From: Ancylobacter moscoviensis
GTDB taxonomy: Bacteria; Pseudomonadota; Alphaproteobacteria; Rhizobiales; Xanthobacteraceae
Length of the DNA: 64,000 nt
NCBI RefSeq assembly: GCF_007559435.1
Contig: NZ_VMBP01000004.1
Span: 310,001 to 374,000, forward strand
Reading direction: 5' to 3'
Under the pieces are notes generated by a model. The model was not told where the DNA came from. It ran no database searches and worked only from the letters and a program-made list of their open reading frames with translations. A program made the position numbers and the translations under genes. Below are positions 38,073-48,318 of this stretch, one piece after another. How positions within the stretch are numbered: the stretch's first letter is position 1; each line of letters opens with the position of its first letter.

Positions 38073-40274
38073 TCAGCCGTTGACGCGCTCGACGGATGAG
38101 ACGACTTGGCGGGCCCTCAGATCGGCGATGATGCCATTGAGGTGGCGCAGATCGTAGACGCCGATGTCGATGACCATGCGCGTGAAATCCGCCGAGCGGG
38201 AGGACATGCGCAGATTCTCGATATTGCCGTCACGCTCGCCGATCACCTGCGCGATCTGCGCCAGCGAACCCGGCTCGTGGCTCGCCACCACGACGATCTG
38301 CACCGGGAAGCGCTGCGGGTCGTCCTCGTCCACATCCCAGCGCACGTCGAGCCAGCGTTCCGGCTCCTCCTCGAAGTCCTGCAGCGCCGGCGACTGGATC
38401 GGGTAGATGGTGATCCCCTCGCCCGGCGTCAGGATGCCGACGATACGGTCGCCGGGCACCGCGCCGCCATTCGGGGCGAAGCGCACTGGCAGCTCGCGGT
38501 TGATGCCGCGGATCGGGATGGCCGTCTTGGGATCGGGATCGCTCTCGATGCCAGGGATCTTGAACTTGAGGCTCTGGCCCTTCTCCAGCTCGAACCAGCC
38601 TTCGCCCTTGAGCGCCGCGCGCTCCTCGGGGCGCGGGCCGGTCCATTCCGGGTAGATCGCCTTCACCACGTCGTCCGAGCGCATCTCGCCGCGCCCGACG
38701 GCGGCATAGACGTCCTCGGTCGAAGGGCGCGCCAGGCGGCCGATCGCGCTGGCGAGCTTTTCCTCGGAGAAGACCTTGCCGGCGCGCACCACGGCCCGCT
38801 CGACGATCTTCTTGCCGAGCCCGGCATATTGCGCGCGCACCGCCGCCCGGGTGGCGCGGCGGATCGCGGCGCGGGCCTTGCCGGTGACGACGATGGATTC
38901 CCATGCCGCCGGCGGTGTCTGGCCGGCCGCGGTGATGATCTCCACCTCGTCGCCGTTCTGCAGCTCGGAAACCAGCGGCGATACCTTGCCGTTGATCTTG
39001 GCGCCCACCGCCCGGTCGCCGACGCCGGTGTGGACGGCGTAGGCGAAGTCGATCGGCGTCGCCCGGCGCGGCAGGGTGATGAGGCGCCCCTTGGGCGTGA
39101 AGCAGAAGACCTGGTCGTGGAACAGCTCAAGCTTCGTGTGCTCGAGGAACTCCTCCGGGCTCGACCCTTCCGCCAGCAGTTCGATGGTCCGCCGCAGCCA
39201 TCCATAGGCGTTGGAGTCGCGGGTCAGCACGTCGGGGCCGCCATTGTCCTTGTAGAGCGCATGCGCCGCGATGCCGTACTCGGCGATCTCGTGCATCTGG
39301 CGGGTGCGGATCTGCAGCTCGACGCGCTGGCGGCCCGGTCCGACGACGGTCGTGTGGAGCGAGCGGTAGTCGTTCTGCTTCGGCGTCGAAATGTAGTCCT
39401 TGAAGCGGCCGGGCACGAGCGGCCACTTGGTATGGACGACACCGAGCGCGGCGTAGCAGTCCTCGACCTTCTCCACGAGGATGCGGAAGCCGTAGATGTC
39501 GGAGAGCTGTTCGAAGGCGATCGATTTCTGCTCCATCTTCCGCCAGATCGAATAGGGCCGCTTCTCGCGTCCCCTCACGATGGCGGCGATGTCCTTGTGA
39601 GCGATGGCGTCCGAGAGCTCACGCTCAATCGCCGCGACCAGCTCGCCGTTCTTCTCCTTCAGCGCCTGCAGGCGGCTGCGGATGGACTCATAGGCCTCCG
39701 GCGAAAGCTGGCGAAACGACAGGTCCTCCAGCTCCTCGCGCATGTCGTGCATGCCCATGCGTCCCGCGAGCGGCGCATAGATGTCGAGCGTCTCCTGCGC
39801 GACGCGCGAACGCTTCTCCTCCGGCACCCATTTCAGGGTGCGCATGTTGTGCAGCCGGTCCGCGAGCTTGACCAGCAGCACCCGCACATCGTCGGCGATG
39901 GCCAGCAGCAGCTTGCGCAGGTTCTCGGCCTGCTTGGCCTGCTTGGAGACGAGATCGAGCTTCTTGATCTTGGTGAGGCCCTCGACCAGCGCGCCGATCT
40001 GCGGGCTGAAGAGCCGGTCGATCTCCTCGCGGGTGGCGTCGGTATCCTCGATGGTGTCGTGCAGCAGAGCCGCGACGATAGTGGCGTCGTCGAGCTTCAG
40101 GTCTGTCAGGATGGCCGCGACTTCGAGCGGATGCGAGAAGTAAGGATCGCCCGAGGCGCGTTTCTGCGTGCCGTGGGCGCGCATTGCATAGACGTAAGCG
40201 CGGTCAAGCAGCGCTTCGTCGGTATTGGGATTGTACCGGCGCACGCGCTCGACGAGCTCGTACTGCCGCATCAT
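38073..40274 (-). CDS. rsh: Bifunctional (p)ppGpp synthetase/hydrolase (Rsh)
   Basis: A 733-residue alarmone enzyme of the stringent response. Domains in order are an HD hydrolase ([35 protein letters not shown]) at about 40-190, a synthetase ([18 protein letters not shown] and [16 protein letters not shown]) at about 230-370, TGS ([20 protein letters not shown]) near 390-450, and a C-terminal ACT domain from about 655. The intact HDxxED and synthetase motifs support both activities, as usual for the single Rsh of alphaproteobacteria. Confidence 0.95.
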   Translation of the reverse strand: MMRQYELVERVRRYNPNTDEALLDRAYVYAMRAHGTQKRASGDPYFSHPLEVAAILTDLKLDDATIVAALLHDTIEDTDATREEIDRLFSPQIGALVEGLTKIKKLDLVSKQAKQAENLRKLLLAIADDVRVLLVKLADRLHNMRTLKWVPEEKRSRVAQETLDIYAPLAGRMGMHDMREELEDLSFRQLSPEAYESIRSRLQALKEKNGELVAAIERELSDAIAHKDIAAIVRGREKRPYSIWRKMEQKSIAFEQLSDIYGFRILVEKVEDCYAALGVVHTKWPLVPGRFKDYISTPKQNDYRSLHTTVVGPGRQRVELQIRTRQMHEIAEYGIAAHALYKDNGGPDVLTRDSNAYGWLRRTIELLAEGSSPEEFLEHTKLELFHDQVFCFTPKGRLITLPRRATPIDFAYAVHTGVGDRAVGAKINGKVSPLVSELQNGDEVEIITAAGQTPPAAWESIVVTGKARAAIRRATRAAVRAQYAGLGKKIVERAVVRAGKVFSEEKLASAIGRLARPSTEDVYAAVGRGEMRSDDVVKAIYPEWTGPRPEERAALKGEGWFELEKGQSLKFKIPGIESDPDPKTAIPIRGINRELPVRFAPNGGAVPGDRIVGILTPGEGITIYPIQSPALQDFEEEPERWLDVRWDVDEDDPQRFPVQIVVVASHEPGSLAQIAQVIGERDGNIENLRMSSRSADFTRMVIDIGVYDLRHLNGIIADLRARQVVSSVERVNG

Positions 40275-40388
40275 GACAGGGACTCGCGAGAATGGTCGGC
40301 CGACAGGGCCGATCCGCTAGATATCATCCGCGGCGCCCGGCCGCGCAAGCCGCATGTCGCGGAAAAGGCAGGAGAACTCGGCTCCAAA

Positions 40389-40420
40389 ACGCAAACGGCC
40401 CGGCACAGGGCCGGGCCGCT
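40389..40420 (-). terminator. Terminator/attenuator between rpoZ and rsh
   Basis: A perfect 9-bp stem CGGCCCGGC / GCCGGGCCG with a five-base loop (40396-40418) is followed on the minus strand by TTTGCGTTTTGG, 20 bases after the rpoZ stop. It probably ends most rpoZ transcripts, so rsh may need its own promoter in the following 115 bases. Confidence 0.7.
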
Positions 40421-40439
40421 CGATCGGATCGATGGTCGA

Positions 40440-40829
40440 TCAGCCTTCGTCGTCGTCGCTCGGCTCCGGCGGCACGAGACCCTGAAGACCGGCGAGCAGC
40501 TCTTCCTCGGTCATGCGGTCGAGCATGATGTCGGAATCGTCCGCGCCTTCCGAGCCGCCCGAAGCGATCATCGGAACGGTCTCGGGCTCCGGCTCGTCCA
40601 CCTCGGTGAACTTCTGGAGCGAATGGATCAGCTCTTCCCGCAGGTCTTCCGGCGAAATCGTCTCGTCGGCGATCTCGCGCAGAGCCACAACGGGGTTCTT
40701 GTCGTTGTCGCGGTCGACCGTGATCGGCGAACCCGACGCGATCATCCGGGCGCGGTGGCCGGCAAGAAGAACGAGCTCGAAGCGATTGTCGACCTTGTCG
40801 ATGCAGTCCTCGACGGTGACGCGAGCCAT
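40440..40829 (-). CDS. rpoZ: RNA polymerase omega subunit
   Basis: A 129-residue omega subunit with [37 protein letters not shown] and [19 protein letters not shown]. The C-terminal 60 residues are acidic and typical of alphaproteobacterial members. It helps assemble beta-prime and is part of the ppGpp site in many bacteria, fitting its place just upstream of rsh. Confidence 0.93.
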   Translation of the reverse strand: MARVTVEDCIDKVDNRFELVLLAGHRARMIASGSPITVDRDNDKNPVVALREIADETISPEDLREELIHSLQKFTEVDEPEPETVPMIASGGSEGADDSDIMLDRMTEEELLAGLQGLVPPEPSDDDEG

Positions 40830-41107
40830 GCCTCGGCACTCCTGACGGTGTAAGGGAAGCGGCCTCCTTAAACCAATGCGGACGATGGAGCAAGCCTTGC
40901 GTGCGGCGGCGCATCAACCTGCGCGGCAAACGAGGCGACGGCGGCTTTTCGCTGTCCACCACAAAACGCACGACGGTCCGCCGCTTCGTCTCGCGGGTGC
41001 CACAAATGGGCTATGTCTATGGCGGGGGAAGGCGGCGTGCTTCGCGGTGCGCCGCAACATGTTTCAACCCCTCTTGTCCCCGGGTATTGCCTCGTATGGT
41101 TCAGGGT

Positions 41108-41719
41108 ATGGAAAAGATCGCGCTTTTCATTGACGGCGCCAACCTCTATTCAGCCACCAAGTCGCTCGGTTTTGATATTGATTACAAGCGTTTGCTGAAG
41201 GAATTTCAAGGTCGCGGCTACGTCCTGCGGGCCTTCTATTACACGACGTTGGTCGAGGATTCCGAGTACTCATCGATCCGCCCGCTGCTCGACTGGCTCG
41301 ATTACAATGGCTATTCGGTCGTCACCAAGCCGGCGCGCGAATTCACCGACAGCCAGGGCCGCCGGCGTGTGCGGGGCAACATGGACATCGAGTTGGCGGT
41401 CAACGCCATGGAGCTCGCCTCCCATGTCGACCATATCGTGATCTTCTCCGGCGACGGCGATTTCCGCTCGCTGGTGGAAGCGATCCAGCGCAAGGGCGTC
41501 CGGGTCACCGTGGTCTCCAGCATCCACACCCAGCCGCCGATGATCGCCGACGAACTGCGCCGGCAAGCGGACGTGTTCCTCGACCTCGTCGACCTCCAGT
41601 CCCGCGTCGGTCGCGACCCGGCGGATCGTTCCGGCCGCATGCAGGAGACACCGCGCTTTCTGGAGCGCCGCGCGGCGCCGCCGGCGGCTGACGAAAACGA
41701 CGAGATGTCGGATTCCTGA
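41108..41719 (+). CDS. NYN domain / LabA-like (DUF88) protein
   Basis: A 203-residue protein with a PIN-like NYN nuclease fold: IALFIDGANLYSATKSL (Asp9), GNMDIELAVNAMELA and HIVIFSGDGDFRSLVEAIQR supply the conserved Asp cluster for metal binding. The C-terminal 35 residues are hydrophilic and variable. Such proteins are putative RNases; the target is unknown. The start could also be ATG 41096, four codons earlier. It is divergent from rpoZ across about 280 bases and five bases upstream of the glycosylase gene, so co-transcribed. Confidence 0.87.
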   Translation: MEKIALFIDGANLYSATKSLGFDIDYKRLLKEFQGRGYVLRAFYYTTLVEDSEYSSIRPLLDWLDYNGYSVVTKPAREFTDSQGRRRVRGNMDIELAVNAMELASHVDHIVIFSGDGDFRSLVEAIQRKGVRVTVVSSIHTQPPMIADELRRQADVFLDLVDLQSRVGRDPADRSGRMQETPRFLERRAAPPAADENDEMSDS

Positions 41720-41724
41720 CGAAG

Positions 41725-42396
41725 ATGGCCACTCCCGCGCGCGAACGGCTTGCCCCGGCCGAGGCCGAGCCGGACCGGGACTGCCCGCTCTGCCCGCGCC
41801 TTGTCGCCTTCCGCGAGCACTGGCGCGCGCAGGAGCCGTCCTGGCACAACGCGCCCGTGCCCTCTTTCGGCCCGGTCGACGGCCGGCTTCTCATCGTCGG
41901 GCTGGCGCCCGGCCTGCGCGGAGCCAACCGCACGGGACGGCCCTTCACCGGCGATTATGCCGGCGAACTGCTTTATTCGACGCTGATCCGCTTCGGTTTC
42001 GCCACCGGCACCTTCGAGGCGCGGCCGGACGATTCGCTGCGGCTGGTCGATTCGCGCCTCACCAATGCCGTGCGCTGCGTGCCGCCGGAGAACAAGCCGA
42101 CCACCGAGGAGATGCGCACCTGCCGCCCCTTCCTCGCGGCCACCATCGGCCTGCTGCCGCGGCTCAGCGCCATCGTGGCGCTGGGCAAGATCGCGCATGA
42201 CCAGGTGCTGGCCGCCCATGGCGAGAAGCTCTCGCGGCACAAATTCGCCCATGGCGCGGTGCACCGGCTCGGCGAGGTGGTGCTTTTCGACAGCTACCAC
42301 TGCTCCCGCTACAACACGAACACCGGCGTGCTGACGCCGGAGATGTTCCATGCCGTGTTCGCCAAGGTGCGCGCCCATATCGACGCGCTCGGCTGA
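41725..42396 (+). CDS. Uracil-DNA glycosylase, family 5 (UDGb type)
   Basis: A 223-residue iron-sulfur glycosylase removing uracil and related lesions. The cluster Cys are Cys20, Cys23 (CPLC), Cys118 and Cys133 (CVPPENKPTT..MRTC). Motif 1 is GLAPGLRGANRTGRPFTGDY, the family 5 form lacking the acidic residue of other families, and motif 3 is YHCSRYNTNTG. The usual His-Pro-Ser is His-Cys-Ser here (Cys193). It overlaps no gene and follows the NYN gene closely. Confidence 0.88.
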   Translation: MATPARERLAPAEAEPDRDCPLCPRLVAFREHWRAQEPSWHNAPVPSFGPVDGRLLIVGLAPGLRGANRTGRPFTGDYAGELLYSTLIRFGFATGTFEARPDDSLRLVDSRLTNAVRCVPPENKPTTEEMRTCRPFLAATIGLLPRLSAIVALGKIAHDQVLAAHGEKLSRHKFAHGAVHRLGEVVLFDSYHCSRYNTNTGVLTPEMFHAVFAKVRAHIDALG

Positions 42397-42408
42397 GCGG
42401 CGGAAAAC

Positions 42409-43452
42409 TCAGGGCGCCACGGGCGCCCAGAGTACATCCTCGATCCGCCGCGCACCCGCTGCGAGCATCACGAGCCGGTCGAATCCCAGCGCGATACCCG
42501 AGGCTTCCGGCATGACCACCAGCGCGGCGAGGAAGTCCTCGTCGATCGGGTAGCGCTCGCCATAGATGCGCTCCTTCTCGTCCATCCACTGCACGAAGCG
42601 GCGGCGCTGCTCGGCGGCGTCAGTCAACTCGCCGAAGGCATTGGCGAGTTCGACGGCGCCGACATAGAGTTCGAAACGCTCGGCGACACGTGGGTCGGTC
42701 GGCTTCGGCCGCGCCAGCGCCGCCTCCGAGATCGGGTACTCGCACAGGATGGTCGGCCGCCCAATGCCGAGATGCGGCTCGACCTTCTCGACCATGACCC
42801 GGGTGAAGACATCCGCCCAGCCGTCATCCGCCGCCACGCGGATGCCGCGCGCCTGCGCCGCGTGCCAGAGCGTGTCGCGGTCGTTGCCGTCGGCGCCGAC
42901 GCTTGCCATCAGATCGATGCCGGCGAAACGGTCGAAGGCTTCCGCCACGGTCAGCCGCTCCGGGGCCTCGCCGACATCGCAGACATGTCCGCCGAAATGG
43001 AACTCCCGCGCGCCGACCGCCTCGGCGGTGATCGCCAGCAGGGTCGTGCAGTCGCGCATCAGCGCCTCATAGCCCTCACGAGCGCGATACCATTCCAGCA
43101 GGGTGAATTCGGGATGATGCAGCGCCGTACGCTCGCCGTTGCGGAATACGCGAGCGAAAGTGAAAAGCCGCCGCTCACCCGCCGCCAGCAGCTTCTTGGC
43201 GGTGAATTCCGGCGAGGTGTGCAGATAGCGCGGCGCGCGCGCCCCGTCCGGCCCCTCAAGTTCCGTGGCGAAGGCTTTCAGATGCGTCTCGTTGCCCGGC
43301 GAGACCTGCAGGATCGGTGTTTCCACCTCGATGAAGTCGCGTGCAGTGAAGAACGCGCGCAGCGCGCCCTGGATTCGCTGGCGGGCCAGCAGGAACGGGC
43401 GCCGGTCGGCGTGGCGCTCGGGCGACCACCAGGGAGAGGCGGAAAGGGACAT
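42409..43452 (-). CDS. epmA: Elongation factor P--beta-lysine ligase (EpmA/PoxA/GenX)
   Basis: A 347-residue paralogue of the lysyl-tRNA synthetase catalytic core that attaches beta-lysine to EF-P. Class II motifs are FIEVETPILQVSPGNETHL, LHTSPEFTAKKLL, FTFARVFRNGERTALHHPEF and the end motif GIALGFDRLVMLAAG. There is no N-terminal tRNA anticodon-binding domain, as expected. Start ATG 43452 follows GGAGG. It is divergent from efp, its substrate, across 136 bases. The aminomutase EpmB is not in this window. Confidence 0.93.
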   Translation of the reverse strand: MSLSASPWWSPERHADRRPFLLARQRIQGALRAFFTARDFIEVETPILQVSPGNETHLKAFATELEGPDGARAPRYLHTSPEFTAKKLLAAGERRLFTFARVFRNGERTALHHPEFTLLEWYRAREGYEALMRDCTTLLAITAEAVGAREFHFGGHVCDVGEAPERLTVAEAFDRFAGIDLMASVGADGNDRDTLWHAAQARGIRVAADDGWADVFTRVMVEKVEPHLGIGRPTILCEYPISEAALARPKPTDPRVAERFELYVGAVELANAFGELTDAAEQRRRFVQWMDEKERIYGERYPIDEDFLAALVVMPEASGIALGFDRLVMLAAGARRIEDVLWAPVAP

Positions 43453-43588
43453 TGGCGATCCTCCGACAGTTCTCTTCGGTTGGCGCGGGTGGGGTTGGCG
43501 GATGGCGGGGGCGCTTGTATAGGAGGCGCCCAACGGAATCCCACGGTGCCCCGCGCGATGTGGCGCACCCAACAGCCAGAGGACCGCA

Positions 43589-44158
43589 ATGGTCAAGGTC
43601 ATCGCCAGCACGCTGCGCAAGGGCAACGTGGTCGATATCGACGGCAGGCTCTATGTCGTGCTCACCGCCGACAACATTCATCCCGGCAAAGGCACGCCGG
43701 TCACGCAGCTCGACATGCGCCGCATCTCCGACGGCACGAAGATCTCGGAGCGCTACCGCACGACCGAGCAGGTCGAGCGCGCCCATGTCGAGGACCGTCC
43801 CTTCACTTTCCTCTATTCGGACGGTGAAGGCTATCACTTCATGAACCCCGAGACTTATGATCAGGTCGCGGTGCAGCCGGACGTGATCGGCGACCAGGCG
43901 GCCTATCTGCAGGAAAGCATGCAGGTCATGCTTTCCGTCCACGAGGGCAACGCCATCGCCATCGAGCTGCCCCAGCGCGTGGTGCTCGAAGTGGTCGATA
44001 CCGAGCCCGTCGTGAAGGGCCAGACTGCCTCCTCCTCCTACAAGCCGGCGGTGCTGTCCAACGGCGTGCGTTCGGCGGTACCGCCGCATGTCGGCATCGG
44101 TACCCGCATCGTGGTGATGACCGCCGACGGCTCCTATGTCGAGCGCGCCAAAGACTGA
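43589..44158 (+). CDS. efp: Translation elongation factor P
   Basis: A 189-residue three-domain factor relieving ribosome stalling at polyproline. The modified loop is [14 protein letters not shown] with Lys34 at the tip, the residue EpmA lysylates. Domains II and III contain [20 protein letters not shown] and [20 protein letters not shown]. It is divergent from epmA and followed by a good terminator. Confidence 0.95.
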   Translation: MVKVIASTLRKGNVVDIDGRLYVVLTADNIHPGKGTPVTQLDMRRISDGTKISERYRTTEQVERAHVEDRPFTFLYSDGEGYHFMNPETYDQVAVQPDVIGDQAAYLQESMQVMLSVHEGNAIAIELPQRVVLEVVDTEPVVKGQTASSSYKPAVLSNGVRSAVPPHVGIGTRIVVMTADGSYVERAKD

Positions 44159-44182
44159 GGCTGGTCTCCGACATTTCGAATC

Positions 44183-44211
44183 AAAAAGCCCGGCCAAGTG
44201 CCGGGTTTTTC
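44183..44211 (+). terminator. Rho-independent terminator of efp
   Basis: A-rich AAAAAG leads into the 6-bp stem CCCGGC (44189-44194) / GCCGGG (44200-44205) and TTTTTC. It could act in both directions, because the left flank supplies a U-run on the minus strand for smpB, 60 bases away. Confidence 0.85.
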
Positions 44212-44271
44212 TTTTGAATTCGGCGTTCTGGGTAGCGCCATGGCCGGGACGACGGCGAGATCGGGCGCCCT

Positions 44272-44745
44272 CTATCCCCGGTCGCGCATCAGCCGCTGCT
44301 TGTCGCGCGCCCAGTCCTTCTCCTTGAGCGCCTCGCGCTTGTCGTGCGCCTTGCGGCCGCGGGCGATGGCGAGCTCGACCTTTGCGCGGCCCTGCTCGTT
44401 GAAATAGATGCGCAGCGGCACCACGGTCATGCCCTCGCGCTCCACCGCCTGCCAGAGCTTGGCGATCTCACGCTTGTGCATCAGCAGCTTGCGCGGCCGG
44501 CGCGGCTCGTGGTTGAAGCGGTTCGCCTGCAGATATTCCGGGATGAAGGAATTGTAGAGGATGGCCTCGCCGGTCTTGGCGGAGACATAGCTCTCCGCCA
44601 CCGTCGCCTTGCCGCCGCGCAGGCTCTTCACCTCCGTGCCGGAGAGCGCGATGCCGGCCTCGAACACCTCACCGATGTCGTAGTCGAACCGTGCCCGCCG
44701 ATTGTCGGCGACGACCTTGCGTGTCTGTGATTTTTTCTCGGCCAT
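44272..44745 (-). CDS. smpB: SsrA-binding protein SmpB
   Basis: A 157-residue partner of tmRNA in trans-translation. It has [60 protein letters not shown] and [13 protein letters not shown]. The C-terminal basic tail ([20 protein letters not shown]) enters the mRNA channel. It is located 39 bases after dapA, a common pairing. Confidence 0.95.
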   Translation of the reverse strand: MAEKKSQTRKVVADNRRARFDYDIGEVFEAGIALSGTEVKSLRGGKATVAESYVSAKTGEAILYNSFIPEYLQANRFNHEPRRPRKLLMHKREIAKLWQAVEREGMTVVPLRIYFNEQGRAKVELAIARGRKAHDKREALKEKDWARDKQRLMRDRG

Positions 44746-44784
44746 CGCTGTTGCTCCGAACCGGAGCGAACGCCCCGATCTAGG

Positions 44785-45675
44785 TCAGTTGAGCAGTCCG
44801 GCGTGGCGCATGGCCGCGCGGACGGTTTCCTTGGTCTTGTCGGTGACGGGCACCATGGGCAGGCGCGCCTCGTCAGCGATCTTGCCGAGGACGCTCAGCG
44901 CATATTTGGTGGGGCTCGGGTTGGTTTCAACGAACAGCGCCTGGAACAGCGGGAACAGGCGATCCTGCAGCTCCAGCGCCTTGCTGTAGTCGCCGGCGAT
45001 GCAGGCGTTCATCAGGTCGGAGCAGAGGCGCGGGGCCACGTTGGAGGCGACCGAGATGCATCCGTCGCCGCCATGGGCCATGAAAGCCAGCGCCGTGGCA
45101 TCCTCGCCGGAGAGCTGGTTGAAGCTCGGCCCCATCGCCTGACGCTGCATGCTGACGCGGGCGAGATTGGCGGTCGCGTCCTTCACGCCGGCAATGTTCT
45201 TCAGCTCGGACAGCCGGGCCATCGTCTCCACCGACATGTCGACCACCGACCGGCCGGGGATGTTGTAGATGTAGATCGGAATACCGACCGCATCGTTGAT
45301 GGCCTTGTAGTGCTGGTACAGGCCCTCCTGCCCCGGCTTGTTGTAGTAGGGCGTGACGACGAGCACCGCGTCGGCGCCGGCCTTCTCGGCATGGCGCGCG
45401 AGGTCGATGGCCTCGATGGTGTTGTTCGAGCCGGCGCCGGCGATCACGGGCACGCGGCCGCGCGCCTGCTCGACGGTCCATTCGACCACGAGCTTGTGCT
45501 CGTCATGCGAGACCGTCGGGCTTTCGCCCGTCGTGCCGACGGGCACGAGGCCGTGGATGCCTTCCTCGATCTGCCAGTCGACGAGGTCCCGGAACGCTTT
45601 CTCGTCCAGCGCGCCGTCGCGGAACGGCGTCACGAGCGCCGTAAAGGATCCACGGAAGGGCAGCGAATGGGGCAT
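44785..45675 (-). CDS. dapA: 4-hydroxy-tetrahydrodipicolinate synthase
   Basis: A 296-residue TIM-barrel aldolase for lysine and meso-DAP synthesis. It has [20 protein letters not shown], the catalytic Tyr in [15 protein letters not shown] and the Schiff-base Lys in [15 protein letters not shown]. Start ATG 45675 follows AGGAG. It is transcribed leftwards into smpB and divergent from the lytic transglycosylase gene. Confidence 0.94.
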   Translation of the reverse strand: MPHSLPFRGSFTALVTPFRDGALDEKAFRDLVDWQIEEGIHGLVPVGTTGESPTVSHDEHKLVVEWTVEQARGRVPVIAGAGSNNTIEAIDLARHAEKAGADAVLVVTPYYNKPGQEGLYQHYKAINDAVGIPIYIYNIPGRSVVDMSVETMARLSELKNIAGVKDATANLARVSMQRQAMGPSFNQLSGEDATALAFMAHGGDGCISVASNVAPRLCSDLMNACIAGDYSKALELQDRLFPLFQALFVETNPSPTKYALSVLGKIADEARLPMVPVTDKTKETVRAAMRHAGLLN

Positions 45676-46021
45676 GGAGCGCTCCTGAAGCTTTTCTCGT
45701 CGTTCTCGCGCACCATAACCGGCATGGCGCAGCAAAGGGGCCATCAGATATCGCGTCGGCGGCGCCGAAGAAAGAACATTGTTGGCGCACCGACCCGCGG
45801 CGCCTTGGCAGAGCCGGCCGGGTGCGGCACCCTGCCCCGGTTTCGCCGGGTTGATCGCCTATTGGCCAAGACAAGCGCAGCGGTTGAGCATAGGCTGGGC
45901 GCAAGCGTGGGGTTGTGGTTAGCAATTCGTCAATAAGATCGCGGGACAACAGATAGGTATGGTCCTGCCTGCACCGTCGCAGGATCACACGTCGTCTGTT
46001 GGGCGGGAAATGCGAGAACCC
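45676..46021. other. Intergenic region between dapA and slt
   Basis: 346 bases between divergent genes with no supported coding frame. AT-richer segments near 45760-45785 and 45925-45965 are likely promoter areas. No repeat or hairpin stands out. Confidence 0.4.
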
Positions 46022-48295
46022 ATGAGCGAGTCCGAGAACGAATATGCGGTCCAGCGTCGCCGGACGGGCGGCCTGATTCTGCCGCTCGCCGCCGCACTGC
46101 TGCTGGGCTCCGCCTCGCTCCTGACACCCGTCGCTTCCTCCGTCGTCCACGCGACGCCGGTGCCGACACCGGCCCCCAAGCCCGGCGCAAAGCCGGTGGC
46201 GAAGCCTTCGACCGCCAGCAAGGACAAGGCGAGCGGCAAGACCGCGGCCGCCAAGCCGGCGCCGAAGCCGAGCGCCAAGCCGACGGCCGCCGCGACGCCT
46301 GCGGCGAAGCCCACCATCACGCCCTCCCCCAAGCTCACGGCCGCTTCTGCCGCCTCCGCCGGTGCGGCGAGCCTGATGCCGACGCGCGTGCTGGGCGGTG
46401 CGTCCGGAGATCTCCAGCAGGCGGTGAGTCTGGTGGAGAAGGGGCAATCCGCCCAGGCGCTGGCCATGGCCGATTCCATGCGCGATCCCGGTGCCCAGGC
46501 GCTCGTACGCTGGCTGGCGCTGCGCGTCACCGCGCGCGACGTCGGCTTCGACCGGGCCGTCGCCATCCTGCGCGCCCACCCCACCCTGCCGACGCCCGTC
46601 GTGCTGCGCCGCCGGCTCGAATATCTGCTCTACGTCGAGAACAAGGATCCGCAGACGATCCTCAGCTTCTTCGCCGAGCAGGCGCCCTATTCCGGCGAGG
46701 GCAAGATCGCGCTCGCCCGCGCGCTGTTCGCCGCCGGCGACCAGAAGGCTGGCGCGGCGTGGCTGCGCAATGCGTGGCAGGAGGATCCTCTGTCCGCCGA
46801 CACCGAATCGACGGTGATGGTGGAGTTCGGCGGACTGCTGACGCGCGGCGACCACAAGCGCCGGGCCGACAAGCTGCTCTATGCCGAGGATGCCGAACGT
46901 GGCCTGCGCGCCGCGCAGCGCGCCGGGGACGACGTGGTCGCCCTCGCTCGTGCCCGTATCGCGCTGGCTTCCGGCAAGGGCGACGTCGCCAAGGCCCTCG
47001 CCTCCGTGCCGATGTCGCTGCGCTCCGACCCGGCCTATCTCTATACGCTCGCCAAGGTGCAGCGCCGCAAGGACGACCATGCCGGCGCGGCGCGCACGCT
47101 GGCCAGCGCGCCGAAGGACGCCGATGTTCTGGTCGATCCGGATGAGTGGTGGATCGAGCGTCGTCTCGTCGCCCGCGGCCTGCTCGACAAGGGCGATGCC
47201 CGCGGCGCCTACAAGGTCGCCCGCGACGCGGCGGTGCCGGATGACGAGCATCTGCGCGCCGAGCAGCAGTTCACTTCTGGCTGGATCGCGCTGCGCTTCC
47301 TCAACGATCCGAAGACCGCGCTCCAGCATTTCTCCAAGATCCCTGAGCGGCAGACCCACCCGGCGACCGTTTCGCGCGGCTATTACTGGCAGGGCCGCGC
47401 GCTCGAGGCGATGGGGTCCACCGCCAATGCCCGGGCACAGTACGCCGCCGCGGCCGAATACGGCACGGCCTATTACGGCCAGCTCGCCAGCGCGCGGCTG
47501 GGCAATTCCCGTGTGCGGATCAATGCCGCGCCGGCAGCCTCGGCCGCCCAGCGTACCGCCTTCTCGCGCGATGAAGGCGTGATGATCTTTAAGCTGCTGG
47601 ACCGGCTGGACAAGTCCGCGCTGTCGCTCGCCCTTGCCTACGATCTCGCCGAGCGTCTGCCGGATTCCGCCCAGCTCGGCTTGCTGGCCGAACTCGCCAA
47701 GCAGCAGGGCGACGCTCGCGCGATGACGACGATCGGCAAGGTCGCGCTCAATCGCGGCATTCCGTTGGAGGCCGAGGCCTATCCCACCATCGGCATCCCG
47801 AACTACCAGCCGATCACCACCGACGTGGACCGGTCGCTGGTCTATGCTATCGCCCGGCAGGAAAGCATGTTCAACCCGTCGGCGGTTTCGCGGGCGGGCG
47901 CGACGGGCCTGATGCAGGTCATGCCGGCGACCGGACGCACCATCGCCCAGCGCACCGGCGCCGCCTACGATCCCAAGCGGCTGAGCCACCCGACGGTCAA
48001 CGTCCAGTTCGGCGCCGCCGAGCTGCGCAGCCTGCTGGACAACTACCAGAACAACTACGTGCTGACCTTCGCCGGCTACAATGCCGGACGGGGCAACGTC
48101 TCCAAGTGGATCGCCCAGTATGGCGACCCGCGTGACCCCTCGGTCGATCCCATCGACTGGGTGGAGCGCATCCCCTTCTCCGAGACGCGCAATTACGTTC
48201 AGCGCGTGATGGAGAACGCTCAGGTCTACAAGTCACGCTTCGGAACGCGCGACACCCTGCAGATCGAAGCCGACCTGCGCGGCTCCCGCTTCTGA
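46022..48295 (+). CDS. slt: Soluble lytic murein transglycosylase
   Basis: A 757-residue periplasmic peptidoglycan-cleaving enzyme. A hydrophobic signal (about 17-40) is followed by an Ala/Pro/Lys-rich linker (45-105), an alpha-superhelical domain (about 125-590) and a C-terminal goose-lysozyme-like SLT domain. Catalytic Glu lies in YAIARQESMFNPSAVSRAG, followed by GLMQVMPATGRTIAQRTG and the late FAGYNAGRGNVSKWIAQYG. It makes anhydromuropeptides during wall turnover. Start ATG 46022 is likely; ATG 46010 is an in-frame alternative. The low-complexity linker is longer than in E. coli Slt70, which has none. Confidence 0.92.
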   Translation: MSESENEYAVQRRRTGGLILPLAAALLLGSASLLTPVASSVVHATPVPTPAPKPGAKPVAKPSTASKDKASGKTAAAKPAPKPSAKPTAAATPAAKPTITPSPKLTAASAASAGAASLMPTRVLGGASGDLQQAVSLVEKGQSAQALAMADSMRDPGAQALVRWLALRVTARDVGFDRAVAILRAHPTLPTPVVLRRRLEYLLYVENKDPQTILSFFAEQAPYSGEGKIALARALFAAGDQKAGAAWLRNAWQEDPLSADTESTVMVEFGGLLTRGDHKRRADKLLYAEDAERGLRAAQRAGDDVVALARARIALASGKGDVAKALASVPMSLRSDPAYLYTLAKVQRRKDDHAGAARTLASAPKDADVLVDPDEWWIERRLVARGLLDKGDARGAYKVARDAAVPDDEHLRAEQQFTSGWIALRFLNDPKTALQHFSKIPERQTHPATVSRGYYWQGRALEAMGSTANARAQYAAAAEYGTAYYGQLASARLGNSRVRINAAPAASAAQRTAFSRDEGVMIFKLLDRLDKSALSLALAYDLAERLPDSAQLGLLAELAKQQGDARAMTTIGKVALNRGIPLEAEAYPTIGIPNYQPITTDVDRSLVYAIARQESMFNPSAVSRAGATGLMQVMPATGRTIAQRTGAAYDPKRLSHPTVNVQFGAAELRSLLDNYQNNYVLTFAGYNAGRGNVSKWIAQYGDPRDPSVDPIDWVERIPFSETRNYVQRVMENAQVYKSRFGTRDTLQIEADLRGSRF

Positions 48296-48318
48296 GGCGG
48301 GACCGATAGATAGGGTAA

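Noticed and set aside
38106-40853. 915-codon open frame on the plus strand across rsh and rpoZ
   Set aside because: It is antisense to two clear genes. Long opposite frames are a by-product of high GC with biased third positions; its translation is His/Arg/Asp-rich and has no domain.
45503-47989. 828-codon minus-strand frame across slt
   Set aside because: It is a shadow of the lytic transglycosylase gene; no start site and no recognisable fold.
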